A DNA stretch of 5,465 nt from Porphyromonadaceae bacterium (GTDB lineage: Bacteria; Bacteroidota; Bacteroidia; Bacteroidales; Paludibacteraceae), in NCBI GenBank assembly GCA_905372605.1, contig CAJPPQ010000082.1:1-5465 (forward strand). The letters are read 5' to 3'. Below are positions 1-5,292 of the stretch, one piece after another. Each line of letters begins with the position of its first letter. Position 1 is the first letter of the stretch. The position numbers and the translations under genes are program-made. The notes under the pieces were generated by a model that made no database searches, was not told the DNA's origin, and saw only the letters and a program-made list of their open reading frames with translations.

Positions 1-53
1 AGAGCAACAGCCTTCTAAGCTGTGGGTCAGGGGTTCGAATCCCTTCCGGATCA
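1..53 (+). tRNA. tRNA-Arg (anticodon UCU), 3' part, cut by the window edge
   Basis: This is the 3' two thirds of a tRNA; the acceptor 5' strand and most of the D arm lie before base 1. The D-stem 3' strand GAGC is at 2-5. The anticodon stem is ACAGC (7-11) with GCTGT (19-23), fully paired around the 7-base loop CTTCTAA (12-18), so the anticodon is TCT at 14-16, reading AGA and AGG as arginine. The variable loop is 24-28. The T arm is AGGGG/CCCTT around the canonical loop TTCGAAT (34-40). The acceptor 3' strand CCGGATC ends at 52 and the discriminator A is 53. The next bases are CTA, so CCA is not encoded and must be added after 3' trimming. The missing 5' strand should read close to GATCCGG. 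Confidence 0.93.
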
Positions 54-60
54 CTAAACT

Positions 61-85
61 AAAAGCCCTATTTCTCAGGGCTTTT
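61..85. terminator. bidirectional intrinsic terminator between tRNA-Arg and folK
   Basis: A perfect 9-bp inverted repeat, AAAAGCCCT (61-69) and AGGGCTTTT (77-85), encloses a 7-base loop. The stem has a GC-rich core flanked by A and T runs, so either strand gives a hairpin ending in U residues. On the + strand it sits 7 bases after the tRNA 3' end. On the - strand it starts one base after the folK stop codon. One element can therefore end both converging transcription units and shield the tRNA from antisense read-through. Confidence 0.85.
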
Positions 86-86
86 A

Positions 87-497
87 TCATTTTATATTTG
101 TTATCTCTCTAAGAGGCTTCATAACGAAATCTCGTTCGTACATACGTGGGTGAGGAACCGTAAGGCGTGAAGAATGTATTTTCTTGTTACCATACGTAAG
201 TATGTCTATATCAATTATTCTATCGTGATATACTCCTTTAGACGATTTTTGAGTACGCCCCATCAGACGCTCTATTTTTTGTGTTATTTTCAGTATTCGG
301 TAAATAGGCAGATAGGTTTTTATCTCTATCGCCGCATTAATAAAATAGTTTTCCGACATAAAACCAACAGGCTCAGTATAGTAAAAACTTGATTTTTTTA
401 CTACTGAGCCTATTCTTTCATCGATAAGAGCAATAGCCCTTTCTATATTTTGCTGTTTATCCCCAATATTACTACCAAGAGATACAAGCAACTTCAT
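87..497 (-). CDS. folK: 2-amino-4-hydroxy-6-hydroxymethyldihydropteridine pyrophosphokinase (HPPK)
   Basis: HPPK transfers pyrophosphate from ATP to 6-hydroxymethyl-7,8-dihydropterin, the step before dihydropteroate synthase in folate synthesis; it is cytosolic. The 136 residues open with the family start (LVSLGSNIGD, residues 4-13). Functional residues known from E. coli HPPK have counterparts: N54 in FINAA, E76 and R81 in IERLMGR, R93 then D96 and D98 in DRIIDIDIL (the Mg-binding aspartates), R111, T113 and H116 in RLTVPH, and R122 and F124. E. coli R84 corresponds to Q83, in a mobile loop. It is shorter than the E. coli enzyme (about 159 residues), mostly at the C terminus. The ATG at 497 fits the family N terminus exactly. 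It lies 20 bases after the stop of the GH16-like gene, so the two are probably cotranscribed, and it ends directly at the 61-85 hairpin. Confidence 0.96.
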   Translation of the reverse strand: MKLLVSLGSNIGDKQQNIERAIALIDERIGSVVKKSSFYYTEPVGFMSENYFINAAIEIKTYLPIYRILKITQKIERLMGRTQKSSKGVYHDRIIDIDILTYGNKKIHSSRLTVPHPRMYERDFVMKPLREITNIK

Positions 498-517
498 TCT
501 TTTCGGACGTAATATAC

Positions 518-1504
518 TTATCTATATACTTCTATCCATTCTACATCGAATCTTCCTTCCGACGGATTTTTCTGTGTATCGGGAATGAAAGAGCTAAGGC
601 AAGGGAAAAATCTACGACCTGCAATAATATTCTTTGTCTTAAATACGGTTATATTATTGATTTTCCATATAAGTTTGCCATCTTTCTGATATATGGAGTA
701 TATATAATATTTGCTGGGATTCAACCCTTTGACTCTGGTATAGTAATAATCGCCACGAGCATCGTATACGCCCATTTCGATAGTTTTACCTTTTATCAGA
801 GCGACATTTATCTGTGGTATTTTTTCGCCCGACGAAAGCCAAAAAGCATGATTAACTTTTCCCGAGCAACGCATTTTTATTCTTATACCGCAGTATTCTT
901 CTGTTACTAAACCACATCCGTTTACAACATCGGAGGTATACTGGAATTCTCTCTCTTCAAACCCTCTTTTAGGCCCCCAAGCAGTAGCACGCACCTGAGC
1001 TTTCTTGGTAAGAATAGACAAACCATGGTTAAAAACTACATTCTTTCCTCCCATATTCGCCTGTAACTCATTCGATAATGAATGAACGGCAAGTAACTTT
1101 GGATTGGTATAGTAAAACCCTGCTTTCCAAAGACTATCATCTAAATTTTTATACTCAAAGTTATCTTTTTTGTAAACAACAAGATTCTCAATACGTCTGA
1201 ACTTTCGAGGATTGGTCGAAAGAAAAAATTTACCATCCTCAGATTCAGCGATATGTCTCAACTGAGCCTCTAAATCGTCATCTGCTACCAACTGCTCGGC
1301 AGTCTGTTTTTTTCTGTTTTTACGTCTCTCCTTAAATTCAGGAGAATTTACCAAACCAAACAGCCGCTTGTATTCAGCATACTCTTCCGATCCCTCAAAT
1401 CTTTTGTAGTGAATAAGATCTGTAAGCAACTGATTGTCTCTTGCCTCTACCTTTTGTGTACTTTGTAGAACACCAAAAATCTTCTTTAAAAATAAATTAG
1501 CCAT
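518..1504 (-). CDS. uncharacterised protein with a GH16-like (concanavalin A fold) domain lacking the catalytic ExDxxE
   Basis: This 328-residue protein is not one I can name. Residues about 125-328 follow the layout of glycoside hydrolase family 16. There is an early tryptophan (LWKAGFYY, 125-132), a strand ending FQYTSDVVNG (187-196), then YCGIRIKMRCSG (204-215) where GH16 has its YGRFEAR-type strand. AFWL follows at 220-223, and the last strand FDVEWIEVYR resembles the usual DYVRVY ending. Where GH16 enzymes have ExDxxE, this one reads Q231-I-N233-V-A-L236, so nucleophile, assisting aspartate and acid/base are all replaced. Catalysis by the GH16 mechanism is unlikely; glycan binding or a structural role is possible. 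Residues 1-110 are charged and helical-looking, with two short similar segments (32-45 and 48-61). There is no signal peptide or membrane segment, which is odd for this fold. The ATG at 1504 is the only early methionine. It is probably the first gene of a unit with folK. The fold call is by eye. Confidence 0.72.
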   Translation of the reverse strand: MANLFLKKIFGVLQSTQKVEARDNQLLTDLIHYKRFEGSEEYAEYKRLFGLVNSPEFKERRKNRKKQTAEQLVADDDLEAQLRHIAESEDGKFFLSTNPRKFRRIENLVVYKKDNFEYKNLDDSLWKAGFYYTNPKLLAVHSLSNELQANMGGKNVVFNHGLSILTKKAQVRATAWGPKRGFEEREFQYTSDVVNGCGLVTEEYCGIRIKMRCSGKVNHAFWLSSGEKIPQINVALIKGKTIEMGVYDARGDYYYTRVKGLNPSKYYIYSIYQKDGKLIWKINNITVFKTKNIIAGRRFFPCLSSFIPDTQKNPSEGRFDVEWIEVYR

Positions 1505-1576
1505 AATACAAAATTATATGTGTTTTATGATGAATACCCTACATTTACAGTATGTCCCAACCTAAAAAATCGGATA

Positions 1577-1586
1577 TGCAAATATA
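1577..1586 (-). promoter_or_regulatory. putative Bacteroidota-type -7 promoter element for the GH16-like gene and folK
   Basis: Read on the minus strand, the sequence is TATATTTGCA, matching the Bacteroidota -7 consensus TAnnTTTG. It lies about 72 bases upstream of the ATG at 1504, leaving a leader of roughly 65 bases. I see no good TTTG -33 element at 19-21 bases upstream, so the call rests on the -7 motif and its position. Confidence 0.5.
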
Positions 1587-1651
1587 AACAAAATAATTTA
1601 ATCTATAATTTATACTTAGAGAAAAAAATAGTCTCTCACGGAAAAAATATG

Positions 1652-1661
1652 TATCTTTGCA
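1652..1661 (+). promoter_or_regulatory. putative Bacteroidota-type -7 promoter element for the SPOR-rnz-TPR/PD40 unit
   Basis: TATCTTTGCA matches TAnnTTTG, the Bacteroidota -7 element. It lies 80 bases upstream of the ATG at 1742, giving a leader of about 75 bases. It is back to back with the minus-strand motif at 1577-1586, with 65 bases between them, so the two units have divergent promoters in the same AT-rich 237-base gap (1505-1741). A clear -33 TTTG is not visible. I see no riboswitch-like structure in the leader. Confidence 0.55.
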
Positions 1662-1741
1662 TTGTAGAAATTGTTATCGGATACATTTCAGTTTTTTCCA
1701 ACTACTAACAAATTGATTATAAAACAATAATATCATAGTCA

Positions 1742-2164
1742 ATGAATAATAAAAAACTTATGAACAGACACATAATAGCATTATTTATCGTTTGTATTGC
1801 AGCACTTTCGGCTACTTCATGCAAAGTGAAACGTGCTCCGGGTGCATACAAAGTAGTAGAAGCCCCAACTCAAGACGGTGTAAAACAAGCCTTACGCGAA
1901 GAGACATTCAAAGCCGATGAAGCCAACGACGAAGACAGACTCAGCACCTACAACGTAGTAATCGGTAGTTTCACACAAAAACAAAATGCCATAAAACTCA
2001 AAAACGAACAGTCCGACGAATACAATCCCATAATCGTAATCAACGAAAAAGGTATGTTTCGCGTAATACTAATATCGTATAGGACATACAACGAAGCCAA
2101 AGCCAAGATATCGGAAATATCCGATAAATTCGCAGATGCGTGGGTTTTGGTACAAAAAAAATAA
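1742..2164 (+). CDS. SPOR-domain lipoprotein
   Basis: This is a small exported protein of 140 residues. The N terminus is basic (KK at 4-5, R9), followed by a hydrophobic stretch (residues 11-22) and a lipobox-like LSATSC ending at C27, so a lipidated N terminus is expected. The residue at -3 is Ala rather than Leu, a looser lipobox than in proteobacteria. No acidic residues follow C27 (KVKRAP), so the acidic surface-export signal known from Bacteroidota lipoproteins is absent and a periplasm-facing location is more likely. Residues about 68-138 form a SPOR domain (TYNVVIGSF, then an alternating helix and strand pattern ending WVLVQ). This fold is known to bind glycan strands stripped of stem peptides, often at division sites. 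Residues 28-67 look like an unstructured linker. A second possible start is M7 (1760). It is first in a run with rnz 37 bases downstream; its role in this organism is inferred. Confidence 0.87.
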   Translation: MNNKKLMNRHIIALFIVCIAALSATSCKVKRAPGAYKVVEAPTQDGVKQALREETFKADEANDEDRLSTYNVVIGSFTQKQNAIKLKNEQSDEYNPIIVINEKGMFRVILISYRTYNEAKAKISEISDKFADAWVLVQKK

Positions 2165-2165
2165 G

Positions 2166-2179
2166 CCTCACTGCTGAGG
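2166..2179. other. short hairpin between the SPOR gene and rnz
   Basis: CCTCA (2166-2170) pairs with TGAGG (2175-2179) around the loop CTGC, immediately after the SPOR stop codon. On the + strand no T run follows, so it should not terminate the SPOR-rnz transcript; it might mark an RNA processing site. On the - strand the hairpin is followed by TTATTTTTTTT, which resembles a weak terminator. However, that T run is only the complement of the Lys-Lys-stop codons, and I see no minus-strand gene that needs it. A 5-bp stem can arise by chance. Confidence 0.3.
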
Positions 2180-2201
2180 AAAATGTACGAGCGATATTGT
2201 T

Positions 2202-3116
2202 TTGGAAAAAATAAAACTGACAATATTGGGTAGTGGTTCGGCTCTACCCACGAAAAACAATTTTCATGCTTCGCAAGTATTTGAACTGCGAGGCAGACGC
2301 TATATGATCGACTGTGGCGAAGGTGCTCAAATAAAGCTAAATCAGTATAAAGTAAATCTGTCGCGCCTCGATAACATCTTCATATCTCATTTACACTCAG
2401 ACCACTGCATAGGTCTTATGGGGCTTATTTCCACACTTGCTATGCTCGGAAGAAAGACCGACCTTAATATATATGCTTATAAAGACCTGAAAGAGATAAT
2501 ATCACCAATGCTAAAATACTTCTCCGACGACGACTCGTTTAACGTGGTATTTCACGATATAAATCCCAATCAGAAAGCAGTAATATACGAAGATAAAGGA
2601 CTGAAAGTATCTACTATTCCACTCAAACACCGTGTTCCGACGTGTGGCTTTCTGTTCGAAGAACAGCAAGGCGAACGCCATCTAATAAAATCTATGATAG
2701 AGGCATTCGACATTCCTATAAAAGACCTAAAAGCCATCAAGCAAGGTGCAGATTTCGTTGATAAAGAGGGATTTATCGTATCAAACGAACGCCTCACCAC
2801 TCCGGCCGATCCGATAAGAAAATACGCATACATATCCGATACGCTGTATACCGAAAAGATTATAGATCAAATAGCTGAGGCAGATATATTGTTTCACGAA
2901 TCGACATTCGTCGACGACGACAGACAGAGAGCAAAAGAGACACTACACACCACCGCTTTACAAGCGGCTCAGATAGCCCGAAAAGCAAATGTGAAGCAAC
3001 TGATATTAGGGCATTTCTCGGCACGATATCGAGATAAAAAACCTTTTCTTAAAGAGGCTAAGAGTATCTTCGAAAATACTATTTTGGCAGAAGACGGTTT
3101 GCAATTGGAGTTTTGA
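2202..3116 (+). CDS. rnz: ribonuclease Z (tRNA 3' processing endonuclease, short form)
   Basis: RNase Z cuts tRNA precursors just after the discriminator base so that CCA can be added. The 304 residues match the short bacterial form (B. subtilis enzyme about 307). Zinc ligands are placed as in B. subtilis: the beta-lactamase-fold motif H63-x-H65-x-D67-H68 (ISHLHSDH), H143 (PLKHRVP), D213 (YISDT) and H271 (LGHFSARY). MIDCGEG (35-41), FHESTF (231-236) and H249 are also typical. The tRNA-clasping arm (about 150-200) is present but lacks an obvious Gly-Pro-rich tip. The start is TTG: an in-frame stop at 2175 excludes anything longer, no in-frame ATG lies between that stop and the TTG, and Bacteroides RNase Z, as I recall it, also begins MEK. 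An out-of-frame ATG at 2183, preceded by AGGA, overlaps the start. It lies between the SPOR gene and the TPR/PD40 gene, probably in one operon. Confidence 0.96.
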   Translation: MEKIKLTILGSGSALPTKNNFHASQVFELRGRRYMIDCGEGAQIKLNQYKVNLSRLDNIFISHLHSDHCIGLMGLISTLAMLGRKTDLNIYAYKDLKEIISPMLKYFSDDDSFNVVFHDINPNQKAVIYEDKGLKVSTIPLKHRVPTCGFLFEEQQGERHLIKSMIEAFDIPIKDLKAIKQGADFVDKEGFIVSNERLTTPADPIRKYAYISDTLYTEKIIDQIAEADILFHESTFVDDDRQRAKETLHTTALQAAQIARKANVKQLILGHFSARYRDKKPFLKEAKSIFENTILAEDGLQLEF

Positions 3117-3127
3117 TATTTTTACCA

Positions 3128-4555
3128 ATGAAAAGAATATCGCTAATCATCTGTATAATAGCCATATCGATAGTCGACATTACTGCACAGACTACTATAT
3201 CGAAAGGCATAGAGCTCCTAAACTCAGATAAGACAAAGGAGTCGTTAGCCGTATTCACAAGTATTTTGAAGAAGAAACCCGCCGACGCCGAAGCTAACTA
3301 TTTTGCGGGTATTGCATTGTGTCGAAGTAGAAGATACGAAGAGGCAATACCACATCTCAAAGTAGTGATAAACAAGAACTTTAAAACCACAAAAATAGCA
3401 TACACACCAAATAACGATTCAAAATTGTTGCTTGCAAAGGCATATTTCCATACATATCGGTTTACTGCTGCCATACAACTACTTGAAGGTATGGTAGAAG
3501 ACAAAAATGTATCTTCCGAAGCGAAACAAGACGCCAATCTTCTACTGGCGAGAGCCAAAACAGGAGAGCGATTACTCAACGGATATAATCCTAACGATAT
3601 AGTATTCATAGACAGTGCAATAGTAGACAAGAATAAATTGCTGGAAGCCTATCGACAAAATTCAAATACGGGATATATTACTACGACAGACTCCGACGGC
3701 AGCGACTCAATACCGACGATTGAATTTATGTCGGGCAAAAAGGACATGAAGATACTGACAAACAAAAATATACATACAGGTCTCGACCTATATCGCAGCA
3801 ACAGATATCTTTCGGGCTGGAGCGATGCTACCGCTCTTAAGGGCGATATTAATACTCCTTACGATGAAAACTTCCCTTTCATGCTACCCGATGGAGTTAC
3901 TATATATTTCGCATCCAATACTATACACGACAATTTGGGAGGTTACGATATCTTCGTATCGAGCACCAACCCCGAAGGAGTATTTCTGAAGCCACGCAAT
4001 ATAGGTATGCCATTCAATTCGCCTGCAAACGATTATCTTCTTGTAGTCGACGAACGCCAAGGGATAGGTTATTTTGCGTCGGACAGATATCTACCTATCG
4101 GCAAAGTAGCTGTATACACATTCAAATACAATAGAGTCGAAGCAGACGATAAAAATAAAGACAGGGATTCGATTCGTAAGACAGCGCTACAAATATCTTT
4201 CAAAAAATCAAAGCATTACAATTCAGGAAAAGATAAACAATTATCAGATAGAGACAAAAGCGGCAAAGCTAAATTCAATTTCCTCGTAAAGGATAGTATA
4301 GTTTACAGAGATTACAATGATTTCCAAGATAGTACCGCACTCAATGGATTTCACCGTTTGGAACAGGTACAAGACTCAATAAATATCACCGAAAAACGCT
4401 TGATGGCAGAGCGTAAGAGATTTGTTTTACAAAAAGATTCCGCCGAAGCAACTTCATTAGTTACCTTAATCACAGAGTATGAGCAGACGCTCAAGCGTCT
4501 GAAAAATCTTGTAAAAAGACTCACCAAAGAGATAAGACGTCTCGAAAACAGATAG
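3128..4555 (+). CDS. exported TPR and PD40-repeat protein with C-terminal coiled coil, no OmpA domain
   Basis: This 475-residue exported protein is of unknown function. Residues 1-20 are a type I signal peptide (MKR, hydrophobic core, likely cleavage after ITA) with no lipobox. Residues about 23-125 form two or three TPR-like helical pairs (GIELLNSDKTKESLAVF, ANYFAGIALCRSRRYEEAI, KLLLAKAYFHTYRFTAAI). Residues about 245-335 hold two PD40/WD40-like propeller strands: FMLPDGVTIYFAS, GGYDIFVSS and NIGMPFNSPANDY, then GIGYFASDR. Residues 338-400 are charged and low in hydrophobics; 415-475 are rich in Lys, Arg, Glu and Leu and probably coiled coil. TPR followed by PD40 is the front half of Bacteroidota OmpA-family envelope proteins (the PorE type of the type IX secretion machinery), but the peptidoglycan-binding OmpA end is missing. 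The start is the ATG at 3128, 11 bases after rnz. A TTG at 3113 overlapping the rnz stop would put six extra residues before the signal peptide and is less likely. Confidence 0.82.
   Translation: MKRISLIICIIAISIVDITAQTTISKGIELLNSDKTKESLAVFTSILKKKPADAEANYFAGIALCRSRRYEEAIPHLKVVINKNFKTTKIAYTPNNDSKLLLAKAYFHTYRFTAAIQLLEGMVEDKNVSSEAKQDANLLLARAKTGERLLNGYNPNDIVFIDSAIVDKNKLLEAYRQNSNTGYITTTDSDGSDSIPTIEFMSGKKDMKILTNKNIHTGLDLYRSNRYLSGWSDATALKGDINTPYDENFPFMLPDGVTIYFASNTIHDNLGGYDIFVSSTNPEGVFLKPRNIGMPFNSPANDYLLVVDERQGIGYFASDRYLPIGKVAVYTFKYNRVEADDKNKDRDSIRKTALQISFKKSKHYNSGKDKQLSDRDKSGKAKFNFLVKDSIVYRDYNDFQDSTALNGFHRLEQVQDSINITEKRLMAERKRFVLQKDSAEATSLVTLITEYEQTLKRLKNLVKRLTKEIRRLENR
4484..4501. other. strong hairpin inside the 3' end of the TPR/PD40 gene
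   Basis: CAGACGC (4484-4490) and GCGTCTG (4495-4501) form a perfect 7-bp, GC-rich stem around the loop TCAA. It lies within coding sequence, about 55 bases before the TPR/PD40 stop. Seen from the - strand it is about 70 bases past the ppa stop. Neither side has a T run, so it is not a standard intrinsic terminator. It could stabilise the 3' end of a ppa transcript running into this gene, or be a by-product of coding Gln-Thr-Leu-Lys-Arg-Leu. Confidence 0.35.
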
Positions 4556-4572
4556 GCGATGTATCTCCCAGG

Positions 4573-5193
4573 CTATCGTATCATCCAGAAATTCTCTTTG
4601 TAGTCGTTTATAGCCCGACGTATAACATCATGAGCCTCCTCAACATCATATATATCAGCCAGATAAGTACGGCGTTTGTCGCTACCGGGTATATCTTTGT
4701 AGGTAGTGAAATAGTGTTTTAGCCTCTCGATTATCTGTGAAGGAATATCTTGTATTCTATGATATTTACCATATATGGCATCGTCTCGCATTACAGCAAT
4801 TAGTTTATCGTCAGCCTCATCGTTGTCGAGAAGACGAAAACCTCCTATCGGACGGCACTTTACAAGTAAATCGCCGTGTACAATATCTTTTTCGGTGAGT
4901 ATACAAATATCGACAGGGTCACCATCTCCCACTATATCAGTACGTTCAAGTGCCTTATTACATAACTCAGCTACCTGCTGCCCCGAGTATGTCTGCGGCA
5001 AAAAGCCATATAAAGCAGGTATTACATTAGAATATTTTTGCGGACGGTCTATCGATAAGTAACCACTGTCTTTATCTACTTCATATTTAACTGTATCTGT
5101 GGGTACTATCTCTACAAAAGCGGTAACGATTTCAGGATACAGATTGCCTATACTTACTCCGTGCCATGGATGTGCTTTATATTGTCTAAACAT
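4573..5193 (-). CDS. ppa: inorganic pyrophosphatase, family I (long Bacteroidota-type form)
   Basis: This cytosolic enzyme hydrolyses pyrophosphate to two phosphates with Mg2+, pulling biosynthetic reactions forward. The 206 residues carry the family I signature GDGDPVDICIL (89-99), with metal-binding D90, D92 and D95. Other active-site residues known from E. coli PPase are in place: E28, K36 and E38 (KYEVD), R50 (IDRPQ), Y62 (ALYGF), D123, D128 and K130 (the DDK region), and Y165 and K166 (TYKD). Two differences from E. coli are visible. About 18 extra residues lie between Y62 and the DGDPVD motif, and E. coli Y51 corresponds to I58. Both probably belong to the longer subgroup seen in Bacteroidota and relatives. 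The ATG at 5193 has no clear Shine-Dalgarno and sits 27 bases after a TACATTTGCA promoter motif. It follows murE on the same strand and converges on the TPR/PD40 gene, stop codons 17 bases apart. Confidence 0.96.
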   Translation of the reverse strand: MFRQYKAHPWHGVSIGNLYPEIVTAFVEIVPTDTVKYEVDKDSGYLSIDRPQKYSNVIPALYGFLPQTYSGQQVAELCNKALERTDIVGDGDPVDICILTEKDIVHGDLLVKCRPIGGFRLLDNDEADDKLIAVMRDDAIYGKYHRIQDIPSQIIERLKHYFTTYKDIPGSDKRRTYLADIYDVEEAHDVIRRAINDYKENFWMIR

Positions 5194-5220
5194 AGTTTGT
5201 CTCTTACTTAATAATTTACC

Positions 5221-5230
5221 TGCAAATGTA
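5221..5230 (-). promoter_or_regulatory. putative Bacteroidota-type -7 promoter element for ppa
   Basis: The minus strand reads TACATTTGCA, a full match to TAnnTTTG. It lies 27 bases from the ppa start codon, in the 99-base gap after murE, and would give a leader of roughly 20 bases. A TTTG occurs upstream, but 27 bases away rather than the usual 19-21; a looser TTG-rich stretch is nearer the expected place. It suggests ppa can be expressed independently of murE. Confidence 0.6.
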
Positions 5231-5292
5231 TACTTTTTTTTTCAATCGTACACAACACAAATAAAATGTTTGGCCGTACAAAATAAAATAAT

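Noticed and set aside
174..392. 72-codon + strand frame inside folK
   Set aside because: It is a shadow of folK, whose catalytic residues are all accounted for on the other strand.
1509..1516. TAATTTTG on the minus strand, a second match to the -7 consensus before the GH16-like gene
   Set aside because: It lies only 4 bases before the start codon, which would make the transcript practically leaderless; the 1577-1586 motif is a better placed candidate.
1520..1708. 62-codon open frame on the + strand in the divergent intergenic region
   Set aside because: It spans both promoter motifs, has low-complexity AT-rich codons, resembles no family and has no supporting start context.
1948..2223. 91-codon minus-strand frame across the SPOR gene and rnz start
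   Set aside because: It is antisense to a well-supported SPOR domain, and its composition is what the complement of that gene would give.
2570..2833. 87-codon minus-strand frame inside rnz
   Set aside because: It is antisense to conserved RNase Z sequence with no recognisable motif of its own.
3113..3127. TTG start for the TPR/PD40 gene overlapping the rnz stop
   Set aside because: The ATG at 3128 starts directly at a classic signal peptide (MKR plus hydrophobic core); the longer form puts five hydrophobic or neutral residues in front of it.
3298..3630. 110-codon minus-strand frame inside the TPR region
   Set aside because: Serine- and leucine-rich complement of TPR coding sequence, with no family resemblance.
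4551..4577. Possible terminator between the convergent stop codons (GATAG paired with CTATC)
   Set aside because: Only 5 bp, AT-rich, with a 17-base loop and no T run.
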